Shown here piece by piece: positions 12,486 through 23,767 of a DNA stretch of 64,000 nt. This DNA comes from Chondrilla cf. caribensis. Lineage: Eukaryota > Porifera > Demospongiae > Chondrillida > Chondrillidae. The notes under the pieces were generated by a model. That model had not been told where the DNA came from and searched no databases. It was given only the letters and a program-made list of their open reading frames with translations. Each line of letters opens with the position of its first letter. The first letter of the stretch is position 1. The position numbers and the translations under genes were made by a program. The DNA is taken from the NCBI GenBank assembly GCA_964020155.1, contig OZ026546.1, forward strand, positions 2,009,581-2,073,580, in the 5' to 3' direction.

Positions 12486-13883
12486 TTAGGAAAAAGACAA
12501 TTTAGATAATCGGTATGAGATAGCAAATTTACCAAAATTAGTACGGATCTTGTTCAAATAGAAACACTCGGTGGAGGATGCTCTGGTAGTGTATACATGG
12601 CAGGTGGCAATAGGCTTCATGAGTGCACAGAGATAGGGTGTGGCACTCTTGTCCTTGATGGATTGCAGTAGGCGTCTAAGGAAAATGTTTCTTACTTCTT
12701 CAAGTGAATGCCAACCTAGTTGTGCTCGCGCCTCGGTTGCTGAGGAAAACTTAGGCAGCTTTAGAATAATCCTAGCTGCATAGTTTTGAGCAAGTTGTAG
12801 ACGGTTAGCATCCATGGCTGAGCAGGTACTCCACACGAGAGAACAGTAATTGAAATATGAAGCGATCTTGGAAAAATAGAAGGTAGTAAGGGCTTTCCTA
12901 GGAAGGTATCTGGAAATCCTGCGTAATAGACTGAGGTTACTGCTTATAGACTTCAATATGTAGTCGATGTGATAACTCCACTTAAGATTGTCGTCAACTA
13001 TTACACCCAGTAGCTTGAACGTGCTAACTTGCTCTATGGGAGAGCCATCAAATACAATGTTAAGTGGGGGTGGTGATCTCCTACTGGAGTGGATTAACAT
13101 ACATTTGGTCTTTAAACGATTCACTTCCAGACAATTTTGACTCATCCAGGACTTCACTGCCGACAAGGTCAAATTCATTTGGGTTTGAATCTGCGCTACA
13201 TCTTTGCCAGGAACAGAGAAAGTTGAGTCATCGGCAAACAAGGCAGTAGTAACAGATGAGCTAGCAACAGCTGGAAGGTCGTTGATGAACATAAAAAAGA
13301 GGATAGGACCAAGAATTGAGCCTTGTGGCACACCAGAAAGAATATCACCGGAAACTGAGAAAGATCCATTTGAGAGCACAACCTGATTACGCTGATTAAG
13401 GTATGATCGAAGAAGCTGACATAAGGATGGTGATAAACAAAAACGTGCCCGCAGTTTGCATAGTAGAAGCTCATGGTTAATGGTGTCAAAAGCCTTGGAA
13501 ATATCCAAGAATACAACACCTACAAGATCTCCATTGTCCAGAGATTTGTACCAAGAATCCGTGAGCTTGAGCAACAGAGATTGTGTGGAATGACCTTGTC
13601 TAAAACCCGACTGCAATGGGTAAAGTAAGTTGTTGGTTTCCAAGTGAGCTTTCAGCAAATCAGCAATGTACATTTCCATAACTTTACTGGCAGCAGGAAG
13701 AATCGAGATGGGTCGATAGTTGGAGCAAATGTCACTGGAACCAGCTTTGTGCAATGGATGAACAATAGCCGATTTCCATGATGATGGAAATTGCTGTTGT
13801 GAGATAGCACTGTTGATGATTGATGACAAGGGTAGACTCAGTTGCTTGGGGGCAGCCCAAGATGACAGGACTGACAGAGTCAC
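12486..13883 (-). pseudogene. LINE segment 3: reverse transcriptase and C-terminal domain
   Basis: 465 codons with the canonical RT blocks: YRPISILPAASK, SGFRQGHSTQS, FLDISKAFDTINHELLL, SGVPQGSILGPILF, and the catalytic LFADDS box, then thumb and C-terminal regions. The RT core itself is uninterrupted, so only the links to the endonuclease are broken. The stop is followed by the AT-rich 3' terminus. Confidence 0.9.
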
Positions 13884-14778
13884 AACCAGTAGATCGCTTG
13901 GGCTTCAAATGTCGAATCAGAGAGGCACACTCTTGGGATGAAAGGTGGGGAATGTCAAGGTCAATCAGGAGTGGAGAAGGAGCCGATTGGATTTGAGTAT
14001 CTGGCAGAGGAGTCCCTGCACTCAAAATGTTATTGCATACTTGGATGAAATGATTGTTCAGGTCACTGGCTGATGGCATAGTGGATGTATTAGTATAGGA
14101 AAGATTTCCATTGCTCATAAGGATCTTGAGGGCCGACCAAATGGTGGACGAAGAGGCATTGATGTTTACTAGATTAGATAGGTAGTGCCTTTTTGCTTTA
14201 CGTTGCAAACTAGTAACATAATTGCGAAAGTTACGATAGGTAACCAGATCTGACTGTAATCTCGACTTCAGAAATTTCCGATACAACCTATTTCTGTGCA
14301 GCATTTTCTTACATAGATCTTCTGTAATCCATGGAGAGGCATTCTTACGCTTCTTCTTATTCACCAAGGGAGCACACTTGTCAATAACATCTTTCAAGAG
14401 AAGATCGTATGCATTCAGCTTGTCGTCAGGGTCATCAAATATCTCAAGCAGGGACCAGGGCACTACATCTAGGTCATTTTGAAACTGGGATGGGCTGAAG
14501 GTCTTATAGGATCGGCTCACCGAGGAGGTCTTGGTTGGAGCAGGAATCGATTTCCAGTTGAATACAGAGTAACAGATCAAATGATCACTGAAACCAAAAC
14601 CAAGGGTACCAGAACTCACCACGGGAGATTCACTATCGACTATGCACACATCAATTAGAGACTGTGAGGAACACGATACTCTGGTGGGCTCAGAGATGAC
14701 TTGCCGTAGATTGAGTACAGACAGGGTGTTCAAGAAATCAGTAGATGATGAATTAACAGAGAGCAGATTGATATTCAT
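13732..14778 (-). pseudogene. LINE segment 2: endonuclease C-terminal half and linker to RT
   Basis: 348 codons. It starts within the endonuclease (DMNINLLSVN at the junction), shows the FSDHL catalytic-loop motif typical of apurinic-type endonucleases, then a basic linker (WITEDLCKKMLHRNRLYRKF) and the pre-RT segment (LKPKRSTGCDSVSP). At this point the frame goes out of step with the RT segment; the two frames overlap by about 150 bp around 13732-13883. Confidence 0.8.
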
Positions 14779-14799
14779 ATCACCACAGATGATAACATG

Positions 14800-15861
14800 T
14801 CAAAACCATGCTAGCATGACTTGACATTGGGAGAACAGCTCATCAATGGAAGCACGTGAGGCTGAGGGTGGTCGATATAAGGCACACAATACGGTGGATG
14901 GGGGTATGGAGCCACCAGACAATGACAGCCATAGCGACTCGAGCTGAGACTTGTGATCAGAGTGAATAAGAGAGGCCTTGATAGATGACTTGAAGTAAAC
15001 AGCTACACCACCACCATGTCTATTTCTATCATTACGCAAGATGGAATAATTTGGAATGCTGATTTCATTTTGATTCACTGAAGCATCGAGCCAAGATTCA
15101 CATAGGACAAACACATCAGGTTTTTTATCACCACACAGAAGCTTCACATCATCAATAGATTGCAACAAGCTGCGAACATTTGTTTGGAAGACACAGAACT
15201 TATTTGTAGGAAACTGTAGATCATAATCACATTTATCTACCACTAACGAATCAGAGAGAACAGTCTTAGACAACCCAGAAGAATCCAAGCTAGCATCACG
15301 ATACGATGAGAAAAAACTATCAGAAAAATTCAGTAAGGCACAAACAGAACACAACCAGGCTTCGTTGCTATTTGACAATGACAAATAAGCACTCTTGGAC
15401 AGATACTCACACTGCCTGTGGAACCAAAAGTCACATCCATCACACTGAATCCCATCCTGGTTGGATTTCACTGGTTTATCGCAACGGGAGCACGGATGCT
15501 TGTAGCTGGGACTAGGATTCACTTCTATATCACCAGCAAGCAAAAGTAACAGACTGATCACGCCAAGACAGACACAGATGTAGGCAGACACAACGAGGGA
15601 TGGACAAGTCAGTAAGCGTAGCAGGTTTATTGGATGTTCCAGCAGGTGAATCAACGACCGACTGCGGCAGGAGATGGCGAGGTGTGAAGACCGACTTTTC
15701 GATACTCTCAGAATCAGGAAGAGCCCTGTACTCGGCAAATCAACAAAATCCTTTGATATCTCATCATTGCAATACTTTCCGTCCGAAACAACGAAGAACA
15801 AGGAGAGAAATAGCACGCGTATCCTCACAGCGCGAATCAACGAAGTCGCCATTTTTTTCAC
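14800..15861 (-). pseudogene. LINE segment 1: hydrophobic leader, 2A-like motif, PHD finger, endonuclease N-terminal half
   Basis: 353 codons. Residues about 88-109 are strongly hydrophobic and run into GDIEVNPSP (110-118). Residues 124-175 hold a C4HC3 pattern (CSRC, CDGC, HRQC, CSVC), a PHD-type zinc finger. From about residue 225 the endonuclease begins (QTNVRSL, CESWLDAS, NRHGGGVAVYF). The frame ends at a stop where the endonuclease should continue; the continuation is in another frame just downstream (14778 leftwards), so a small indel near 14790 broke it. Confidence 0.8.
15508..15531 (-). other. Degenerate 2A-like ribosome-skipping motif
   Basis: Encodes D-I-E-V-N-P-S-P immediately after a run of leucines and A-G. 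2A sequences end D-x-E-x-N-P-G-P and cause the ribosome to skip the last Gly-Pro bond; 2A-like motifs at the N-terminus of CR1-type LINE proteins are described in other marine invertebrates. Here the essential Gly is Ser, so skipping is not expected in this copy. Confidence 0.6.
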
Positions 15862-15957
15862 AAATCCAATACGCCAAATTTAGTGGTTGGATAGAATCCA
15901 CCAACGGTTCTTGGTGATAATCTAAATCACACACCACATGCATAAGCTACCTTCCTC

Positions 15958-16463
15958 CTAGTCTGGTCTGCTACGACCGTCCCACCAAGCGCCCCGGGCG
16001 AGGAAAGGGAGGGATGGTCTAGCGGCACTAGAGATTAATTCACACCTTGCTGTTATCAGCATACGTTGTTGATAGGTAACACCCATAGGTATCAAGATGA
16101 AAGTTCGAATGGAGAAATATAATCGCTTTTGTCGTTTGTGCTGTTCTACGCTTGATGTCAAGAGCTACCTCCTGAAAAAAAAAAAAACGAGGAGTTAACC
16201 AGCGTTGGAGCAGCATTCGTACGCATTCTTGACACCAGAGAAGTGGACGATGCAAAGGCTCGCTTGTGCAAAACTTGCTATTGCACGGTTTTCGCAGTCC
16301 AAAAGGCTGACGATGAACTGCGCCAGAGGAAGACGGAGTTGAAAGTTAAGTTTTGGACGCACAAATGATTCGTCGATAGCTGGGCAATTAATCTCTAGTG
16401 CCGCTAGACCGTCTTTCACGCCGGAGGCGTTTAGAAAGAATGACGGTAATGGCAGGCTAGTCT
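15958..16463. mobile_element. Hairpin-repeat-flanked element 1 carrying a ZAD-like gene fragment
   Basis: The left terminal block (15958-16048) runs CTAGTCTGG...GACCGTCCC...GGTCTAGCGGCACTAGAGATTAATTCACACCTT. The right block (16385-16463) is its inverse: AATTAATCTCTAGTGCCGCTAGACCGTC...GGCTAGTCTAG. Between them are about 340 bp with a plus-strand zinc-finger-type coding fragment. No transposase is present, so any movement would depend on an enzyme supplied elsewhere. Confidence 0.7.
16097..16368 (+). pseudogene. ZAD-like zinc-binding domain fragment, frameshifted at an A13 run
   Basis: An ATG at 16097 opens KYNRFCRLCCSTLDVKSY and runs into 13 adenines at 16175-16187. The frame after the run ends at once, but the next frame gives FVRILDTREVDDAKARLCKT, then CYCTV and LRQRKTEL, ending at TGA 16366-16368. 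The Cys pairs (CRLC and CKTC) around a short helical stretch match the C2-C2 layout of zinc-finger-associated domains. The break falls in the homopolymer, so real length variation or a sequencing error are both possible. It lies wholly inside the inverted-repeat element. Confidence 0.45.
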
Positions 16464-17114
16464 AGCTAGCTAGCCCGTCTCCGCACACGCCCCATGGGCG
16501 GAAAGTGCGGAAGACGGTCTAGCCCGAATAGCGATTAGTTCACACCTTGGTATTACCCGACCACAAATTGTGCAAGATGGCGGCCCCTCCTTCAAGCGGA
16601 TAAAATCGAGCGTACGAACTGCAGTTGCTGTAGCTATCCTGTCGATTGTGCAAGCTTCTTCTTCGGGATTTTCGGCACACGTACGCTCCGAACAAAGCGA
16701 CTGACACCAAAAGGATGATTTCGAATCGATACGATATATTTCGATAGATTTGCCATACCCAGTTGGTAGGAGGACTATGTTGTCCTCACCGACAAATACA
16801 CTAGTAATACCCGCTATCTGTTCGCTCGACAAAATTATGTCCTCCCGCTTGATCTTTCTATCTTCGGTAAAGCGCGACGAACATCTAGGGTCTATGTTAT
16901 TTCTGACAGAAATTAACCCTTCCCTGTATATAACGGCTTCAGCGGACAGTGATGTCATTAATCAAAAAATCTTTACCCAAAATTCTGGGCAAGGATCATT
17001 TGATTGGCCAATAGTCACGAGGCCGAGGTGTGAACTAATCGCTATTCGGGCTAGACCGTCTCCCGCTCTTAGCGCCCGTAGGGCGTGTGTGCGGGGGACG
17101 GGCTAGCTAGCTAG
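16462..17114. mobile_element. Hairpin-repeat-flanked element 2 carrying a RecQ-like gene fragment
   Basis: The left block 16462-16548 (CTAGCTAGCTAGCCCGTC...GACGGTCTAGCCCGAATAGCGATTAGTTCACACCTT) and the right block 17025-17114 (GAGGTGTGAACTAATCGC...GGGCTAGACCGTC...CTAGCTAGCTAG) are inverted copies about 85-90 bp long. They enclose about 475 bp containing a minus-strand helicase-like open frame. The element abuts element 1 directly. No transposase is encoded. Confidence 0.75.
16560..16958 (-). pseudogene. RecQ-like DNA helicase N-terminal fragment (motif I)
   Basis: From the Met at 16958, after a 50-residue leader, the frame gives LSSEQIAGITSVFVGEDNIV followed by LLPTGYGKS. A Q-motif-like segment followed by a Walker A of form LPTGxGKS is typical of RecQ-family helicases. 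The DEAH box and everything further are missing, and the frame runs out into the flanking inverted repeat. It reads as a first exon enclosed by the terminal repeats. Confidence 0.5.
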
Positions 17115-18599
17115 ACTAATGGCAGGCCAGATTAGAGTACCTTTCTCCGCGCGGTGTGCGGTATGTTTTTTTAGTATCTTCGACGCATCATCTGAAGGAA
17201 TATTTGCTATTTCAGTGATTTGACGTTGTTGGAATTGATTCCCTACTGAATTGGCGGAGATCTGGGCGATTTTTTCATATTCTAAAAGTGCGATTTATCA
17301 CTTCCTGCAGTTTTCCCGAATACAAGGTGTACACAGAAGGTTAGTTTAAATGTCATTTGTAAAATGGCATAAGCCCTGTGTTGATTCTATTTTTTGGCGT
17401 GTTCTACACGTAATTTTGTAATATTTACAATGTACTGATTTTATTCATGACACAGCATGGATATTGCTGTTTCCATAAATCAAGTATATATGTGAAGCTT
17501 CCTTTATATGAATGAAAGTACCAATGCTCTTAGATAACCCTGAATATATGTTGGTGGCAAGTTATACATATCAGGAAACTTCAGCACCATTCAGTTTTCT
17601 TTCCTTTACAGCTGCATGGTCACTTCTGAAGGGTGTAATGATGTAAACTGCTCGGTTTCTTTTGATGAAGCGAATACTTTTTGTTTGTTGCCTGTTGCTC
17701 AACTGACTGTCCATTGATTTATGTATAAAATGGCTAAACAGTATTATACCTTTCTGTTTTGTACTATTGTTGTGTACTTCATTGCTGGTTGACATGACTG
17801 AGCTGTTGTTGAGCTGTCCTGTACATTTTTTTCATTAGGATCAGTTTTGTATGATACTATGTGTTGTAATGTATTTGATCACTACGTATCATATTATAAT
17901 TTGATTTTATATCTGCAGTTCTATGACTAGCATATAATATTTGCTTACGTATTAAATTGCTAATATATATCACCGTGCAATCGATAGCTGAAGTTGGCCG
18001 TGATTAAATTATTACAGTAATGATCATAAAAATAATTTGCACAGAATACATAATCATATAATTATATATAACAGAAGAATTTGTAATAATAATGGAAAAT
18101 ATAGCTAGTATTGCTGCAATTCGTGCATGCTGTTCTCAGGTGAGGTAAACCGTGATCTATTGCAGCCACATGGCATCATAAGTATATCTCTACTGGATTA
18201 CGCGTAAATGGACCCGCTTGGAGTCATTTGAAGAACGCGTAGATTGCTTCGACCATCCAAACCGATCGAACCCGAACGATCTATAGTGGTAGGAAAATTC
18301 GTCATTTATGGGGTTCAAAAAATAGAACCAAATATACACTAGTCTTACGACGAAGTTTAAGCTTGGAACTAACTATTACTGTATTGGACTAACTGCACAA
18401 AACTTCAGGAACTGTGAAATCTTACCTCAAACTTCACCATTTTCTATGTAAGAGAATACGTTGCTATGCTCGTACTAGTCTGGCTCGCTAGACCCAATTT
18501 CTCATTATCGCGCGGGGGCGAACATGAGCTTGACAACTACTCGCGGGCGAGTCTCGCGAGGAAACTAAGTTTCCATTGTGAAACAGCCGTGAATGTGCC
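17115..18599. other. No gene seen; half hairpin repeat at 18475-18496
   Basis: AT-rich sequence with no supported exon, followed by a G+C-richer stretch (18480-18600) just upstream of the JARID2-like start codon that probably holds its promoter and 5' leader. A truncated arm of the hairpin family (CTAGTCTGGCTCGCTAGACC) lies at 18475-18496. Confidence 0.5.
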
Positions 18600-21500
18600 A
18601 TGAGTAGGAAAATGGCGCGGCCTAAAAGATTGGTTCGGCGTCAACATGTAAGTTTTGTCTATTTTTTAGAATATAACAACTGCTAACAAGTGCCAATGTT
18701 TATCGAAGGTTTAATTTTCAATTATGGTCTAGCAATCAGCTTGTATTCACTCCGTGTGTACACGTACTACTCGTCGCCCTTCATCGTCTAGAATTGATCA
18801 TACGTGCCAGAAGCAATTCAGTATTGGCAGTTTGCCTTGCCGAATTATTATGTTCCCTATGAATTCGATCTCAGCCCGTCCTCTCTGAGCCGATTATAGC
18901 CATTATGTCTACTACGTATCTATAATTCGATGGATATCGTGTATATTTCTCCTCATTTCATTAGGATACTATGCTTGGTGTACATCCTGATGAAGAAGCT
19001 GCTATTGTTTGTGCTATGAGAGAATCACTGAAGACTTGCAACTCTTCCATAGCTACTGTGCAAGCCATAGATGAAAGAACAAGTTCCCTCCCTGTAGGTA
19101 TTGGAGTATAAAACGTATGTACATCTGTACATAGTTATGATTATGATACTTCGTAGGTAATTCAAACATCCTGGTACATAGTAACTATATATGCTAATCC
19201 ATAGAGACTTGGTATAATATATTTCAGAGAGGTTTAAGATAGCATGTTTTTATTAAATTATTTTCTGTGTTGAATAAGATTGGTTTAGCAGTAGACCTGG
19301 TGGACTATCAGGCACTTCAAACATTGACAGCAAGAAAAAGGAAGGGGAGAAAACAAAGGAGTGGACCAACACATCAGCATTCTGCATTGGAGAAAAATAT
19401 GTGGGCAAGTGTTTTAGGCAAATATAAGGAAAGAGGATGTAGATATTATGTTTGTAACAGAAGAGTATTTGTGAAGGGTACATGTTTTTTGATCTGTCAA
19501 CCCAGAAAACTGCAAGCAACGAAACTGCTACTACCTCACTAAAGAACAAAGGAAAATCTGGCAAATTTAAAAGGAATTGTGCAATGCAGAAAGGTAAGAT
19601 GGAGGAAAGTAAATTTGACATATTGAATTTACAGAAAGAGAAGTGTTAATGCAGTAGACCCTTGTTAAATCATATCTTAGTATAAACCATCACAAATTGA
19701 TAAACCATCCAAACCCAAATGAGCCCAGATTATTATGAGCCTGTTTTGAAAGTTCATAATTATTGCACAAAAACCTCATTGATTGCTTCTGAAGTTATGT
19801 AAATGGCAAGTAGCACTAGTCTGAAGAACCATCCCCCAAAATAACGAATGTGTCTTTCAGCATTCCCTTCACTATCCATCTAGTGTCCAGCTATAAAACA
19901 GCAGGTATCACTTTTATGCTTTAGTAACGATGTTATTTTAGGGCTTCACCTACTTTGCACCTTGCATGCAATTGTGACCAAACCCTGATCGTCCAGAGGT
20001 AGTTAATGTAGGGACTAGGTGCAGACTAGCCTAAACTCACACAGAATCCTACTATAATGCAAGAATTCTCTGTTTGTTTGTTCGCAAACTCCTCCGTCAG
20101 TTTACACGCGATCGACATCAAACTCTCCAATCCTCCTCAGCGGCACCCGTGGAGTGTCCTAAGGGGGTTGGCGCTTCGTTTTAGGCCTTCTAGAATTTGA
20201 ACGAAACCGTACTATCCGCCGTACTTGAAAGGCGCCATTTTCATGACACTTTTACGGACGAATACTAGTACCTTTAATTGAGCAAAAAGGTGCAGTACTA
20301 TCCTTTGATATTCATCCAACCATCATACTATTTGTTAATGTAATGAAATGCACATTTTAAAATGTATATTAAGTAATAATAATAAGTACACTATTGCACT
20401 GTGTTAGTGCTTGTATCCATCTACTAAATTATAACTGTGTCTATCAATTCGTTGAACGGGTCTTGGTCGATTGCTTTCTGTCTTAGCTCCTCCAAATATT
20501 CTTCCGTTCACAGGCAGTGTGTGCCACCTGCTTCTCGCAGGTCTCTGTCTAGTACTACTGGTAAAGTCGTTCGAGGTGCTCCAATCCTTCCATGTAGCAC
20601 CTTGGATTCAAAGTATGTTATCATGGAGATGTTGGCAGGGGTATCAAATGGAAAGCAGAGAATGTGACCAAACAGTCTCCATCTGGCTTTCAGGGCAATT
20701 ACAGAGATTGAGTCTGATTGGCAGCATCTATAGAGTTGGAGATGGTGTTGGGGTAAAATACTTTGATTAGATGATGTAATTGCCTGTAGTAGAAAGCATC
20801 TAATGACTCAACTTCATTGTGTTTAAAGCCCCAGGTTCCGCAGTTGTACGTGAGAACAGGTAGTACAAAAGCATTGCACAGTCTGAGTCTTCTACTCTTG
20901 CTGATTAGAAGTCTCCGGCACCACACAGACATCAGAGCCCGGTATGCTGCAGCAGCCAGTTGTTTCCTCCGAGACACGTCTTGTGAATCACCTAGTAGGG
21001 ATCCCAGGGATTTGGTGGATCTCAATTCAGCTTCATTTAGGATATGTGTTAGTTCATTTGCAATAGCATCAGCTGAAAATTTTAGCAGTTCCCGTGGTAC
21101 TTTGTCCACTCCTGTGGCATGTTGATTGCGTATTCTTCGTAGTGCAGATTGAATTTCTTCTTCTGATATTGGCTGATCTAGTGGACCTGGATTACATATG
21201 GGGACTCCTTGAGTGTTTGTAGGGGTGAATAGTCCTTTGAACCGCTGAGATATTCTGCTTGTACATGCTACAGGGTTAGCTATCGTTTGACCCTTCTCAT
21301 CGTAAACAACATATTAACTTTAGTTGGAGTTTTTCTCTCATTAGTCAGGTTGCATGAAACATTTTAGCAGAGTCCTTCATTTGTTCCACCTCTGTTGCCT
21401 GGGAGTCGAACTTCTCTATGGCGACATTCATTGCTCTCCTTCATGTGTTGTCAAGTATTTTGTTGTGTCGCTTCTTTACGTAGTTCTTTTGCCTTAGTGT

Positions 21501-23767
21501 TTTTTTGGTTTCATTTATCTGTACCCTAAGGTCTTTTTGCTGTTTTGATAGTGTTTCCATCTCAGGGTCATATCGATGGCCTTTACTTGTTGTTTGGGTG
21601 AATCCTATTGTTTCAATAACTGCATCTTTCAGACATTTCGTAAGGTGATTTATTCGATCTTTGCAGTTCCAATTGTTCCCTGAATATGTAGCTTTGTGAC
21701 TACTGTTTCTCTCAGCTGTCTTTGGAGACCAGCATCTGAAGGTAGCTTGGTTACATCAATTCTTCTGACATGTTGAGGTTTCTTGGACCATATTGCAAAC
21801 ATGCCTTTGAGTATCTTTGCCACTATGGTCTTCTGGTCATAGGCTGTTTCCACCCCACCATAGGATCTAGACACAGTCAACAATGATTTGACTTTCATTG
21901 GAGATGGGACGAAGTCTATCTGGTTGTAAATACGTAGGTTGATTGGTCTCTCTTTGTGTTGTCTTTATCCAACCAGTCTAGGTAGTCCGATGGATGGATG
22001 GACATGGATGCTGGAAAACAGTGTTGCACAGAAGTGCACCTTCTTGTGTGGCCCAATTAACTAGTGCCTGTCCATTCTCATTTCCAGAGCCTAACCCATA
22101 TCTCCCCATGCACTCCACTAGTAATGATGATGATTGCATACCCACCTTACTGTTGAAGTCCCTGTGATGAAGCACAGTGATCTGCCATTTGCTGTTTCTT
22201 GCCATAAGCGTGTGATGGTATTATAGAACTCTTCCCTGAGTTGTGGATTCTCTGTTGATATTTTCAGGGTTGGGCCATAGGGTATGATTATCCGTAGTCG
22301 GTTTGAATCTTTTCGGTTTTTCCCACAGGGCAGCTGAAAATCGGCTTCAGCTGCGTGGTCTGTTAGAGCTTGCTATTTGATAAAATGGGTCTCAGTCACA
22401 GAGAGGTAAAGAAACCTATGCCTTGTTGGTGTCCATTTGTCTGTGGAAACATAATTAGTTGATAGCCGTTAGGTATAACTTCGTTAACTTGGTCGTTAAT
22501 CTTCGTTTCTTGTATTGCACAAATGTCTATGTGATAACGGATTAGATCTCTCTCCAGAGCTTCCCGCTTGCTCTTTGCTGTCAATCCACGTACATTGAAG
22601 GTAGCTATAGTTGCGTAACTTGGAACGATACTGTAGTAGATGAGTAGACATAGTGTACACCAATTATGGTAGAAACTTGATGGTTGTCAGCCCGTCAGCC
22701 ATTTTATATTAAGTAATACAAAGAAATTCAGTAATTTATCCAAACATTTTTATCCAAGTCTCGAGTTACTGGAGGTCTTACTGTGTCAAAAACGAAAAGT
22801 TAGTAAATATTTATATACATGTATCTATTTTAAACAGGAACTATTGAATCTGATCAGGAACACTCAACAGTCCAATCTATCTCCGGTGTTATGGAGGAAA
22901 TAGCAGACTCTGTGGTTCATGAAAGTCTCAGAAGATCTCATTCGAAGTCTTCAAAACTGAGACTACCAAAGGAGTTGAAATCAACATTATCAAGTGAATC
23001 CACTACAGAAGATGAAGATGTGATTTTATTGACTCTTGCTGATGACTTAAACAATGATGACGAGAGCAGAGATGAAAGTGACAGTGACTTTGAACCGGTG
23101 AAGAAGAAGAAACCAATGACAAGTTGTGAAACTAAGAATTCCTCCAACACAAGGTTGGTGCAATGAGGTTGCTACCACACAAACTGCAAACTCAATGTGG
23201 TACTCCTGAAGAAATATAAGATATGGTTTTAGTGTTGAAGATAAATGTATGTTGTCATAACCATTTATTCCAATTATGAGCCATCATTTTGTATTCTTAC
23301 TGGTTTATTATTTATGTGGACTGTCATTTGTTACACATATTTTAGAGACATTGTTTTATCTTTTATTCAGCTCACCTTGTCTAGTACAAAGAAAGTTTGC
23401 CCATAACGTGGACAGCCGGTATATTTGATGTATATTTATGTACCTGCATGTATGTACCTGTGTTCACTAGTGCTTCTGTCCACCTGGTTCACCTATTTTT
23501 ATCTACGTACATATGTTTACCTGTGTTCTGCTATATTTACCTCGTTTGCTGTTATTCACTTGACAATGTGTTCCAAATTACAAAATCGACTACTGTGTGG
23601 ATTTATGAAGTGTTATACATATTTCATTAGGTCATCCAACTCAACTCCAGTACGGGCAACCTCTCAGTCAGTGTCTCCTCAGTCATCCACTGGATCACTC
23701 TCATCAGAGCATTTTCCAAAGGGGAGGCCAAATACAAAAGATTTCATCACATTTCTATGTTTGAGAG
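18600..23767 (+). CDS. JARID2-like protein, N-terminal region only (partial gene model)
   Basis: Exon 1 (18600-18647) starts MSRKMARPKRL; exon 2 (18965-19093) contains HPDEEAAIVCAMRESLKT. Together these match the start of vertebrate JARID2 (MS..RPKR, then an E-E...S-L-K...N-S helix acting as a ubiquitin-interacting motif). Later exons: 19506-19593 (phase 1 exit), 22838-23153 (an acidic, Ser-rich block ending in a KKKK basic run) and 23631-23767, encoding RPNTKDFITFLCLRG, nearly the conserved TEDFLTFLCLRG segment of JARID2. An exon at about 19280-19400 is likely but its frame is unsettled. JARID2 is a non-catalytic PRC2 cofactor in the nucleus. ARID, JmjC and zinc-finger exons are not visible; candidate exons at 23775-23900, 23966-24062, 24246-24325 and 24480-24737 do not resemble them, and the opposite-strand gene starts by 25603. 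The homology is strong at both ends; the complete structure is unknown. Confidence 0.6.
20379..22704 (-). mobile_element. APE-type LINE (RTE-like), internally deleted, with 14-bp target-site duplication
   Basis: Minus-strand pieces: endonuclease start at 22396-22584 (DICAIQETKIND...HQQGIGFF), endonuclease middle at 21978-22205 (DFNSKVG...MGRYGLGSGNENG), then 20699-21109 joins the RT entry (DKVPRELLKFSADAI) directly to the post-RT end (LRLCNAFVLPVLTYNCGTWG...FYPNTISNS). The RT catalytic core (YADD-type box) is missing between them, near 21010-21040. The direct repeat TATATTAAGTAATA flanks the element at 20365-20378 and 22705-22718. It sits in an intron of the JARID2-like gene, antisense to it. 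Confidence 0.8.

Larger units (their letters stand above)
12486..15861 (-). mobile_element. CR1/L2-like non-LTR retrotransposon, near full length but frameshifted
   Basis: A minus-strand LINE encoding, in order, a hydrophobic N-terminus, a PHD-type finger, an apurinic-type endonuclease and a reverse transcriptase. A PHD finger is established for CR1-like elements. The single long frame is broken at about 14780-14800 and again at about 13730-13880, so this copy cannot make the full protein. The 3' end past the stop is AT-rich with TTATT-like reiterations (12400-12460). Three segment entries follow. The clade call rests on the PHD-endonuclease-RT layout and RT motifs and is not phylogenetic. 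Confidence 0.85.

Noticed and set aside
16040..16255. Minus-strand frames overlapping the ZAD-like fragment
   Set aside because: Shadows of the plus-strand coding frame.
20054..20330. Possible Helitron or other repeat 5' of the deleted LINE (CCTACTATAATGCAAGAATTC and G+C-rich text)
   Set aside because: It looks like a dispersed element, but I could not identify ends or a hairpin and terminal CTRR.
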